In this document: piece by piece, positions 1 to 6,021 of the stretch
How positions within the stretch are numbered: the stretch's first letter is position 1
How the letters are laid out: each line of letters starts with the position of its first letter
From: Gammaproteobacteria bacterium
GTDB lineage: Bacteria > Pseudomonadota > Gammaproteobacteria > Arenicellales > DRJH01
Reading direction: 5' to 3'
DNA: 6,158 bases
Assembly: GCA_011052285.1 (NCBI GenBank)
Contig: DRJH01000035.1
Location: 1 to 6,158 of the forward strand
Position numbers and translations under genes: made by a program
Notes under the pieces: model-generated
The model's database searches: none
Told to the model about the DNA's origin: nothing
The model's input: only the letters and a program-made list of their open reading frames with translations

Positions 1-156
1 CCGAAAGATCAGTAGCTTGTGATCAGCACACATCTCGGGTCTATTCTGTAAATCCTCCGGATCGATAACAAAACCATCGGCCCCGAGCAGACCCTGCCCG
101 GTTTGCCAATCCCCTACTTCCGGCTCACATTCTACAAACAGTTTTATTTCTTCCAT
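1..156 (-). CDS. Unrecognised protein, N-terminal part only (runs off the left edge)
   Basis: This is an open frame of 52 codons from an ATG at 156 to the window edge. The protein starts MEEIKLFVECEPEVGDWQTG and continues with an acidic, soluble stretch holding two cysteines (C10 and C42) and two Trp/Gly-rich turns. No signal peptide, membrane segment or motif I recognise is visible. The start is supported by a strong GGAGGG six nucleotides upstream and by its position 54 nt after the stop of the second Mrp gene, on the same strand. It is probably the next gene of the same operon. I do not recognise the family, and most of the protein is missing, so no function is proposed. The reading frame is likely real; the identity is unknown. 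Confidence 0.7.
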   Translation of the reverse strand, partial: MEEIKLFVECEPEVGDWQTGQGLLGADGFVIDPEDLQNRPEMCADHKLLIFR

Positions 157-162
157 ACCGAT

Positions 163-168
163 CCCTCC
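163..168 (-). promoter_or_regulatory. Ribosome binding site GGAGGG of the left-edge gene
   Basis: GGAGGG on the minus strand ends six nucleotides before the ATG at 156. It decides the start of a gene otherwise seen only in part. The 54-nt gap that contains it (157-210) shows no convincing terminator, so read-through from the Mrp genes is expected. Confidence 0.75.
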
Positions 169-210
169 GTCGCGATGTATACAGATTCTACATGCATTTT
201 TTCCTGTGGC

Positions 211-1149
211 TCATGAATCCAGAAGATCCTCCCAGAATTGTTCATGGCCTGTCTGTGTCTGTTGCTGGCTACGCATGAGCTGTGCACGCCGCTCCAGATC
301 GACTGCCTGATTAACCTGCGTAGCCAGATGATTGAAGATTTGTGATGTTTTTGCTTCAGGCAGTGCTCGCACCAGTGGTGTACCCTGATCTGCCAGTTGT
401 TGTGCCGCCGGATCCAGGGGAATTCCAGCCAAATAGGGCACGTGGCGACGCTTGCACAATGCTTCGAGACCCTGTTTTGGAAATAGTGGTTGCTCTTCAC
501 CACAACAAGGACAACAATAACCACGCATATTTTCAATCAGGCCAAATACCGGAATATCCAGGCCATGAAACATGGCGATACCGCGTTCAGCATCCAGCAG
601 TGCCAGCCGTTGCGGTGTGCTGACAATGACAGCCCCGGTCACCGGTATTTGCTCTAGGATGGTTAACTGTACATCACCGGTCCCGGGAGGCAAATCGACC
701 AGCAATACATCCAATGACGGCCAGGCCACTTCCCGAAACATTTGCAGCAAAGCCTGCGCAACAAGTGGCCCTTTCCAGACCAGCGCTGCCTCGGGTGGCA
801 TAAGATTCGCAACTGAAACCGAATGAACTCCATGGGCATACGATGGAATGGTGCGCCCTTCCTGGTCGTGTTCCAGCCCTTCACCAGTACCGAGCATACG
901 CGCAATGGAAGGACCATAAAGGTCAGCATCCAGCACGCCTATTCGCAAACCTTGCGCTGCCAAAGCACAAGCCAGATTGACGGTTACCGTGGATTTTCCA
1001 ACGCCACCCTTGCCGCTGGCGACCAGCACAATATCATCGACACCAGGAACAGGTTGCAGTGGTGTAGCATCCCATGGTTGCGACTCGACACACCCGTAGG
1101 TATCCGTTCTGACCGGAATGGGAAACTCACCATCGTGACCCGTGGTCAC
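211..1149 (-). CDS. Mrp/Nbp35-type iron-sulfur carrier ATPase without DUF59 domain (second of a pair)
   Basis: A 312-residue cytoplasmic P-loop ATPase of the Mrp/ApbC/Nbp35 family, whose members bind a bridging [4Fe-4S] cluster as dimers and hand it to target apoproteins. Visible motifs are the deviant Walker A SGKGGVGKST (residues 45-54, signature Lys47), the switch DADLYGPS (74-81), the Walker B region VDLPPGTGD (151-159), ENM (206-208) and the cluster motif CCPCCG (212-217). C213 and C216 match the usual CPxCG, and C212 and C215 are extra cysteines. There is no N-terminal MIP18/DUF59 domain, only about 35 residues of leader, and a polar Gln-rich tail follows the ATPase core. The start is GTG at 1149, overlapping the TGA of the preceding Mrp gene as GTGA, with GGAG ten nucleotides upstream; no other initiator fits before the P-loop. 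It is a clear paralogue of its neighbour, so a heteromer like eukaryotic Nbp35-Cfd1 is possible but inferred. Confidence 0.93.
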   Translation of the reverse strand: MTTGHDGEFPIPVRTDTYGCVESQPWDATPLQPVPGVDDIVLVASGKGGVGKSTVTVNLACALAAQGLRIGVLDADLYGPSIARMLGTGEGLEHDQEGRTIPSYAHGVHSVSVANLMPPEAALVWKGPLVAQALLQMFREVAWPSLDVLLVDLPPGTGDVQLTILEQIPVTGAVIVSTPQRLALLDAERGIAMFHGLDIPVFGLIENMRGYCCPCCGEEQPLFPKQGLEALCKRRHVPYLAGIPLDPAAQQLADQGTPLVRALPEAKTSQIFNHLATQVNQAVDLERRAQLMRSQQQTQTGHEQFWEDLLDS

Positions 1150-2222
1150 TGTACAAATGCTCCGGTCTGTACGGTCTTAAAATGTGCATTCAGATGTTGT
1201 GCCAGCTGCACAAATTGTGCGGCACTGGAGGATTGTGGATTGCCTATCAACAAAGGCACACCCGCATCGCTCTGTGCTGCAATTACCGGATCGAAAGGCA
1301 TTCTTGCCAACAAGGAAATACCGATCTCTTGTGCCAGATCTTGACCCCCATTGTTGCCAAACACATGACCTACCGCACCACACTGGCGACAACGAAAACC
1401 GGCCATATTTTCAATCAAACCCAGGCAGGGTACCTTGATATCTGCGTACATCTCAAGCCCCCTTCTGACATCATCAACAGCAACCTGCCCGGGTGCAGTC
1501 ACCACCAGCACACCATCGAGTGGAGCATGCCGAGCCACGGCCAGATGCACATCTGAAGTCCCGGGTGGCAGGTCCACAAGCAACATGTCCAGCTCTCCCC
1601 AATCTACATCAGCAAAAAGCTGGGACAGTCCTTGCTCCACCAAAGAGCCTCGCCAGACCAAGGCTTCGCCCGGTGGCAACAACAGCCCAAGAGACATGAT
1701 TTTTACCCCGTGGTGCTGCTGAGGCCTGATCTGTCGACCATCCGCAGTGGACTCGACCCGCCCCTGGATGCCCAGCATGGTCGGACAGGAAGGACCGTAG
1801 ATATCTGCATCCAGCAACCCGGTACGCAACCCTTGTTGTGCCAGGGCCACAGCCAGATTCACCGCAACCGTTGATTTCCCTACTCCACCTTTGCCGCTAT
1901 GAATCGCAACGACATGAGTAATTCCCGGCAGCTTGTTCTGCAACTGAACGGACTGAGGACGCGGTTTAACGATCACCCGATCCACCCCGGGGATTGATTT
2001 AACCAAAGGCGTCATGGTTGCAGCCAACTCTTCCATCGCGTCCATGGGAATATACTGTGGATCGAGAAATACCCGCACCACACCGGAAGTGGCAACCACG
2101 GTGAACACCTGCTCGGTTGAGACCACATCCGCTCCCCCGGGTTCGGTAGTGATGCGCTGCAAACATTTCAGCACACGTGCTTCCAGCAACATGTTTGGGT
2201 CAACAACTGCATTTACTGACAT
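1146..2222 (-). CDS. mrp: Mrp/ApbC iron-sulfur carrier ATPase with N-terminal DUF59-like domain
   Basis: A 358-residue protein with the normal bacterial Mrp layout. A DUF59/MIP18-like domain (about 12-90, ending in the typical lPGVxxVxVK segment) is followed by the P-loop ATPase core. Motifs are SGKGGVGKST (109-118, signature Lys111), DADIYGPS (138-145), VDLPPGTSD (216-224), ENMAGF (271-276) and the cluster-ligand pair C278-R-Q-C281. Family members bind and transfer [4Fe-4S] clusters in the cytoplasm and hydrolyse ATP. The DUF59 part looks divergent: the usual DPE near its start reads TEPG, and the usual Cys-Pro around residue 59 reads YIPM, so its conserved cysteine appears lost. The ATG at 2222 overlaps the end of the cytochrome gene by 10 nt and has only a weak AAGCGAG ribosome site, so coupled translation is likely. 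The family is certain; service to the iron-sulfur proteins of this operon is inferred. Confidence 0.95.
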   Translation of the reverse strand: MSVNAVVDPNMLLEARVLKCLQRITTEPGGADVVSTEQVFTVVATSGVVRVFLDPQYIPMDAMEELAATMTPLVKSIPGVDRVIVKPRPQSVQLQNKLPGITHVVAIHSGKGGVGKSTVAVNLAVALAQQGLRTGLLDADIYGPSCPTMLGIQGRVESTADGRQIRPQQHHGVKIMSLGLLLPPGEALVWRGSLVEQGLSQLFADVDWGELDMLLVDLPPGTSDVHLAVARHAPLDGVLVVTAPGQVAVDDVRRGLEMYADIKVPCLGLIENMAGFRCRQCGAVGHVFGNNGGQDLAQEIGISLLARMPFDPVIAAQSDAGVPLLIGNPQSSSAAQFVQLAQHLNAHFKTVQTGAFVQ

Positions 2223-2491
2223 GCCAATTGCTCGCTTAGATACTTGATAATGTTGGCAGATTCAGTGTCATTGATCACATCTTCTGCCTGTTGCTGGATG
2301 CGCATAGTCTGCACCACAGCAGCACGTTTCTGTGGTGTAAAACGACACATGTCCGGAAGGATGTGACAAGCTGTACAACGCTCTTGAAACAGTTCCTGTG
2401 GTGTCAACGACGGTCTCAGGCTAACCCAGATTACTGCCATAACGGCCAATGCAAGCACACCTGCTTTCCCTATCAGCTTATTCACATTCAT
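2213..2491 (-). CDS. Small membrane-anchored monohaem cytochrome c
   Basis: A 92-residue protein with an uncleaved-looking N-terminal membrane helix (about residues 9-24, after two lysines), then a small periplasmic class I-like cytochrome domain. The haem motif is C39-T-A-C42-H43. M63, in the segment VVQTMR, is the probable distal ligand; M48 is the alternative. A C-terminal helix ending IIKYLSEQ matches the usual ending of short cytochromes c. C49 and C91 are extra cysteines. The start chosen is the ATG at 2491, which overlaps the stop of the iron-sulfur protein gene as ATGA. An upstream in-frame ATG at 2512 would only add seven polar residues (MDGDAGR). The likely role is electron transfer on the periplasmic face of the membrane, to or from the enzyme this operon serves. 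That partner is inferred; the haem-binding assignment is strong. Confidence 0.9.
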   Translation of the reverse strand: MNVNKLIGKAGVLALAVMAVIWVSLRPSLTPQELFQERCTACHILPDMCRFTPQKRAAVVQTMRIQQQAEDVINDTESANIIKYLSEQLACQ

Positions 2492-3666
2492 GCGTCCAGC
2501 ATCGCCATCCATTCTGCATCCAGGTCATGCTCATTTCGACAAATCGGGCAAACTGTTTGCGGTGGCTGTTCCGAGATAAAGGCGCTCGCACAATACGAGC
2601 ATTTCGTTATTTTATGAGATATCAGGGTGGATCGCACTTGCTGTACCTGCAACACAGAAGTACTCCCCATCGGATTGATGGCAGATTCGGGGCACAACCT
2701 GGTACAAAGTTGGCAATCCGTACACAACGTGGCAGCGAAGTTGACTGTCTGTTCTCCATTCATGCGAACAGATTGCAATGCGCCGGTAGGACAACGCTCA
2801 GCGCAGGATAGGCAGCCGCTGCAGTCCTCGGAGATCGTGCGTGTACGCCAGGGCAACACGGAATCGGCTCGCCAGGGCAGCTTGTCCAGCCGTTCGGCCA
2901 GTACCTGCTGGTACAAGACCGGCTCTTGAGCCAGACCATCGCTTTGATAAAATGGCATTGCTTCTTCATTGCTCTGTACTTCATCAGGAACAGGAAAAAA
3001 CCATGACGAAATTCCTGTAGCGGTTCCAGAGCTAACCAGGCGCAGAAAATTGCGTCGACTCAGTTCTGGCTTGTCCTGGTGATACTGCTGCAGTCCTGCC
3101 GACCCGGCCCTATCGGCGGCCTCTTCGAAAAGAATCGCCCGCTCGGCAAACCACTGCTGCAACACCCATCGCTGCTCTCCTAAAAATTTCCGGGCATCAC
3201 CATTCTCACAACCCTCACATCCACCAGTGCCATGCAGGAATACCTTGTTAACACCACCGGCCTGTACCGCAGCCAGCAATCTGGCATCAAGAAGTTTGAA
3301 ACAGGGAATGATAATACCGCCCTGGGAATCTTTTGAAACAGGGCTGGAATGACTGCAATGCAGATGAATCAGCGTATCGTTCTGTTGCAATGATGCCACC
3401 GTAGATAGCAGCTTGCGCGGTGAAAAACTGCTGAGCCGAAACACCCCGGCAGGGCAGGCCGGAATACAGCCACCGCAACGGCTACAGGCTTCCGTATTCA
3501 CGGCTACGGCATCGACGGTTAGCTGCAATGCCTCGCTGTGACATTGCTCCAGGCAAAGGGCACACAACTCGTGGCGACCACGCAGATTCAGACAAAATTC
3601 TTCTGCGACAATCAACTCCGCCTGTTGTAACAGGTTGGTTGCCGTTGCCAGGCTATTGACCTGCAT
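2488..3666 (-). CDS. Multi-cluster 4Fe-4S protein with MvhD/FlpD-like middle, internal Tat-like motif and C-terminal zinc ribbon
   Basis: A 392-residue iron-sulfur protein. The N-terminal part carries C25-x9-C35-x2-C38-x3-C42 and C61-x2-C64-x2-C67-x3-C71-P, giving two predicted [4Fe-4S] sites. A middle region (about 98-160) with C104, P121-C122 and G149-C-E-G-C153, around a segment LLAAVQAGGVNKVFLHG, resembles MvhD/FlpD-type hydrogenase or heterodisulfide reductase partners. S203-R-R-N-F-L-R209 followed by an uncharged stretch is a good twin-arginine motif in mid-protein. The C-terminal part has C282-x2-C285-x2-C288-x3-C292-P and C315-x2-C318-x2-C321-x3-C325-P, then a rubredoxin-like zinc ribbon C356-x2-C359 and C373-x2-C376. 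The start is the ATG at 3666, overlapping the previous stop as TGATG; an upstream in-frame start at 3729 would lie inside the previous gene. Similar ferredoxins sit beside TorD in formate dehydrogenase loci. A role as electron conduit or maturation factor is inferred. Confidence 0.9.
   Translation of the reverse strand: MQVNSLATATNLLQQAELIVAEEFCLNLRGRHELCALCLEQCHSEALQLTVDAVAVNTEACSRCGGCIPACPAGVFRLSSFSPRKLLSTVASLQQNDTLIHLHCSHSSPVSKDSQGGIIIPCFKLLDARLLAAVQAGGVNKVFLHGTGGCEGCENGDARKFLGEQRWVLQQWFAERAILFEEAADRAGSAGLQQYHQDKPELSRRNFLRLVSSGTATGISSWFFPVPDEVQSNEEAMPFYQSDGLAQEPVLYQQVLAERLDKLPWRADSVLPWRTRTISEDCSGCLSCAERCPTGALQSVRMNGEQTVNFAATLCTDCQLCTRLCPESAINPMGSTSVLQVQQVRSTLISHKITKCSYCASAFISEQPPQTVCPICRNEHDLDAEWMAMLDA
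3040..3060 (-). other. Internal twin-arginine (Tat-like) motif SRRNFLR
   Basis: Residues 203-209 of the iron-sulfur protein fit the Tat consensus S-R-R-x-F-L-K/R and are followed by a moderately hydrophobic, Gly/Ala/Ser-rich segment ending near a proline. Tat signals normally lie at the extreme N-terminus, but here about 200 residues with two ferredoxin-type clusters precede it. No ATG or GTG initiator with a ribosome site lies just upstream. The motif therefore looks like the seam of a domain fusion, either functional or vestigial. Confidence 0.6.
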
Positions 3667-4091
3667 CAGTCTACCCCCCCAGCATCGGCTACTACAGCCT
3701 TTGTTTGCTGGAGGTGACGACCCAACCAATATGTCAGTGCTACAGCAGCCACCATATTGGTTGCCATCGGTACATTATTCGTATCACAGGCCCGGTAAAA
3801 CGGGGTGATATCCGGCTCATCAAAAGCCGGGGCAACCGGGTCCCGCAAAAAATACACCGCTCGAATGGTGTTCGAACAGACCAGCCCACAAAGTTGGATC
3901 TCACCTCCTTTGTGTCCGGAAAATAAAGATGTGACTTCCAGCCCCAGCTCCTGTTCCAGCGCTGTTCCCGTTTCGAGTGTTGCCAACAGGCGATACTCCT
4001 GAAAGACCTCAATTCTTGTGCGAATTAACTTGACGAGGTCAGGAACTTTTCGCTCATGTGCAATTACGATGACCGTTCTGGCCAGTGACAT
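3666..4091 (-). CDS. Methylglyoxal-synthase-like protein with altered catalytic positions
   Basis: A 141-residue cytoplasmic protein that aligns from end to end, almost without gaps, with methylglyoxal synthases as I remember them from E. coli and Thermus. Shared segments are VIAHE (9-13; family IAHD), LLATLETG (35-42; family ATGTTG, phosphate site), FSGHKGGEIQ (57-66; family SGPxGGDxQ), RDP (83-85), DEPDI (91-95; family PHEPDV) and VPMATNMVAA (107-116). True synthases turn dihydroxyacetone phosphate into methylglyoxal and phosphate. Several active-site positions differ here: the proposed catalytic base Asp71 (E. coli numbering) is Glu64, His98 is Asp91, Asp20 is Glu13, and the TGTTG loop reads TLETG. 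His12, Asp84 and Asp94 are kept. The fold assignment is firm; methylglyoxal production is doubtful. The ATG at 4091 lies one nucleotide after the glycosyltransferase stop, with GGAGAGG six nucleotides upstream. Its place in a redox-enzyme accessory operon is unexplained. Confidence 0.85.
   Translation of the reverse strand: MSLARTVIVIAHERKVPDLVKLIRTRIEVFQEYRLLATLETGTALEQELGLEVTSLFSGHKGGEIQLCGLVCSNTIRAVYFLRDPVAPAFDEPDITPFYRACDTNNVPMATNMVAAVALTYWLGRHLQQTKAVVADAGGVD
3674..3680 (-). promoter_or_regulatory. G7 run serving as ribosome site of the iron-sulfur protein gene
   Basis: Seven consecutive G residues on the minus strand end seven nucleotides before the ATG at 3666. No better Shine-Dalgarno sequence is present, so this run, pairing partly by wobble, probably drives initiation together with coupling from the overlapping upstream gene. 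It also lies inside the last codons of the upstream gene. Confidence 0.45.
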
Positions 4092-4092
4092 A

Positions 4093-5244
4093 TCAGGCCT
4101 CTCCAGCCAGAACGGAAAATTTTCTGGATGATGCTTTCGAGCGAGCTGTCAACAATTGTTGATACATTGTACTGTGACCCACGGCCAGCCTTCGCATCAG
4201 ATTCTCGACACTCTCTTCCCGGACCATTGCGGTACGCATTTGCAGCAACTGTTCAGGGTCTGCGGTTAGAACAGATATTGCCGTAGACAATGCCAACGGG
4301 TCATCGTGCGCTATGGTAAGGCCGTGCAAGCCTTCTTTGAATACGGCCCCTTGCACCCGATCTGATCGCAGCACCGGCAAAGAAAATGCTGCAGTAATAT
4401 CCAGCAAGGGGCTTTTACACAGTTTTACATAAGGCATTAACATCAAGTCAGCAGATGTCAATAATGCTGCCACTTGCTGCGGCGGCAGGTATTGGTCAAG
4501 AAGGCTGATCTGCAGGCAACTTCGGGCACGAGACAACAGTGTTTTGGATACGCCGCGTAATACTTCTTCACCGGCAATGACCAAGTGAATATTTTCCGGC
4601 CAGTCGCCCGTAGCCAGAACCGAAAGCAATTGGCGCAAGCCTTTACGTTTACAACCGTGGCCAAAAAATAACAACCTCAATTCATTGGTCTGCCGGGCGG
4701 GCAGCAAGTCCGGTTGCCGATCTTTGGTAAATGGATAAAGATACGGCAAAGCCAGCAAGTTGGGACTGCCGGATAGAAAAGTGATTTGACGGCGCGGCAA
4801 ACCCAAAATCTCTTCAAGACCCCAGGTAATGTGTCGATCACGAGCCACCACCTGATCCACGTTCTGATAAAACAGTCGAAACCTGGGTAAAGCACTCCAG
4901 CGTGCCCGGTGTGGCAAAATATTATGCGGGGTATAGACGGTTTTGATGCCTCTGCGCTGCAGCCAACGTACAAAGAGCGTCGCAAAAAGCGGCTGATCCA
5001 CCCACTGGATATGCACCACATCGGGATGAAATTGCCGAACCTGTTGCCGCAGGCAACACCAGTTACGCCTTCTGGCTCCAAGACAAGCTGATTTGCCAAA
5101 TGGTACAGACCAGGCAGCGAGTTCATCCCGATTTCCAGTGATCAGTGAGACAGTATGTCCAGCCTGCTGCAGTGCCAACGACAAAGCATGGGCATAGTGG
5201 CACAAGAAACCCCGGCCGGACGCCTCTACCATAAGGATGCGCAT
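4093..5244 (-). CDS. GT-B fold glycosyltransferase, GT4-like
   Basis: A 383-residue cytoplasmic or membrane-associated glycosyltransferase, of normal length for GT4 enzymes. The N-terminal Rossmann half starts MRILMVEASGRGF, with HALSLALQQAGHTVSLITG (18-37), PDVVHIQW (74-81) and VYTPHNILPH (103-112), all typical of acceptor-side domains. The C-terminal donor half shows LLFFGHGCKRKGL (191-203; the usual G-x-x-x-x-KG turn), VIAGEE (222-227) and LMLMPYVKLCKSPLLDITAAFSLPVL in the region 267-292. That last region stands where GT4 enzymes carry the E-x7-E nucleotide-sugar motif, and the canonical first Glu is not obvious (Lys/Ser-Pro instead). Donor and acceptor cannot be told. There is no signal peptide or membrane helix. 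The start is fixed by GGAGGT just upstream and lies 24 nt after the TorD-family gene. A glycosyltransferase between a chaperone and iron-sulfur genes is unusual; it may be a late insertion, or may modify a partner or envelope component. Confidence 0.88.
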   Translation of the reverse strand: MRILMVEASGRGFLCHYAHALSLALQQAGHTVSLITGNRDELAAWSVPFGKSACLGARRRNWCCLRQQVRQFHPDVVHIQWVDQPLFATLFVRWLQRRGIKTVYTPHNILPHRARWSALPRFRLFYQNVDQVVARDRHITWGLEEILGLPRRQITFLSGSPNLLALPYLYPFTKDRQPDLLPARQTNELRLLFFGHGCKRKGLRQLLSVLATGDWPENIHLVIAGEEVLRGVSKTLLSRARSCLQISLLDQYLPPQQVAALLTSADLMLMPYVKLCKSPLLDITAAFSLPVLRSDRVQGAVFKEGLHGLTIAHDDPLALSTAISVLTADPEQLLQMRTAMVREESVENLMRRLAVGHSTMYQQLLTARSKASSRKFSVLAGEA

Positions 5245-5249
5245 GTCAA

Positions 5250-5255
5250 ACCTCC
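5250..5255 (-). promoter_or_regulatory. Ribosome binding site GGAGGT of the glycosyltransferase gene
   Basis: GGAGGT ends five nucleotides before the ATG at 5244 and is the strongest ribosome site in the window. It lies in the 24-nt gap after the TorD-family stop, so this gene can be initiated independently of its upstream neighbour. Confidence 0.75.
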
Positions 5256-5268
5256 AGACACATTCGCA

Positions 5269-6015
5269 TTAAATACCTGAAGCCTTGCGAAAATCTGCGT
5301 CATAATCAAGCTTTTTTGGCTCACGACAATTGGCTTGTTGCAACTGTCGTAACTGTTTTCTATCTACCAGCATGGCTAAATCAGACCACAGTAACTGACC
5401 CACCAGGGCGATCACCTGCTGATACAAAGAAAGCAACGCGGCTTGAACGGCCCGCTGGCACCATCCGGGTGCCCAATGACCAAGCTGATCGACCAGAAAA
5501 TGTCTCCTCAGGTCGACAAGACGTGAAGCTTCAGGCAGGTCACCCTGCTGCAATGCATCTGCCTGTGCTTGATACAGATAACCGACAAACGCCAGCATCG
5601 TTCCAATATGATCTGGAAACTCACCGGAATACTGTGGCCGATATTCCAGTCCGACTTCATGATAGGCCAGTGCTACCCGATCACTGGCTTCCTTGAACAT
5701 CGTTCCGGTCTCAAAAACCGAGAGATAGGGACTGACTCCGCCGGGGGCCACCAACAAGCCGGTGTATTCTTCCGCAAGCCGGTCCAGAATCTCCTCTTGC
5801 GCACCTTCGAGCAACCAGGGGTCCAGTTCAATACCAATTTCCTGCAGCGGCTCCTGTAACTCCGTTCGCAATATCAACAACAACCCACAATCCACTTCGG
5901 ACTCAAGAAAACGTGCCAGCAGTTGATACACGGCCCCCTGTGAACGTAAATTTTCAATCTCCTCTGTGGTTTCCAGACTGCCGCTGTGCCGTACCGAACT
6001 CATTTGATTCTGCAT
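5269..6015 (-). CDS. TorD/DmsD/NarJ-family molybdoenzyme chaperone
   Basis: A 248-residue, largely helical cytoplasmic chaperone. Family features are the N-terminal YQLLARFL (30-37), EYTGLLVAPGG (83-93), the segment with SVFETG (99-104), the hallmark E132-F-P-D-H136 followed by IGTMLAFVGYLY, and HFLVDQLGHWAPGW (172-185). TorD proteins bind the Tat signal of a molybdopterin enzyme, help cofactor insertion and hold back export until folding is complete. The protein is somewhat longer than many members, with about 30 extra polar C-terminal residues including YDADFRKASGI. The start at 6015 has GGGAT five nucleotides upstream; an ATG at 6003 has no ribosome site. It is the first complete gene of the operon, so its cognate enzyme is probably encoded to the right of the window or elsewhere. 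Which enzyme cannot be seen; formate dehydrogenase is one candidate from the neighbouring ferredoxin type. Confidence 0.93.
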   Translation of the reverse strand: MQNQMSSVRHSGSLETTEEIENLRSQGAVYQLLARFLESEVDCGLLLILRTELQEPLQEIGIELDPWLLEGAQEEILDRLAEEYTGLLVAPGGVSPYLSVFETGTMFKEASDRVALAYHEVGLEYRPQYSGEFPDHIGTMLAFVGYLYQAQADALQQGDLPEASRLVDLRRHFLVDQLGHWAPGWCQRAVQAALLSLYQQVIALVGQLLWSDLAMLVDRKQLRQLQQANCREPKKLDYDADFRKASGI

Positions 6016-6021
6016 GCTGTA

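Noticed and set aside
157..210. Possible terminator between the second Mrp gene and the left-edge gene.
   Set aside because: Only a five-base-pair AT-rich inverted repeat (ATGTA/TACAT) and no U-tract are present.
144..536. 130-codon minus-strand frame across the end of the second Mrp gene.
   Set aside because: It is a shadow of the well-supported Mrp frame, with many His, Trp and Cys residues and no recognisable domain.
823..1344. 173-codon plus-strand frame antisense to both Mrp genes.
   Set aside because: It is an antisense shadow spanning two real genes, with low-complexity composition and no ribosome site.
3040..3110. Internal translation start giving a separate Tat-exported C-terminal ferredoxin.
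   Set aside because: No in-frame ATG or GTG with a ribosome site precedes the twin-arginine motif; only an unlikely CTG is there.
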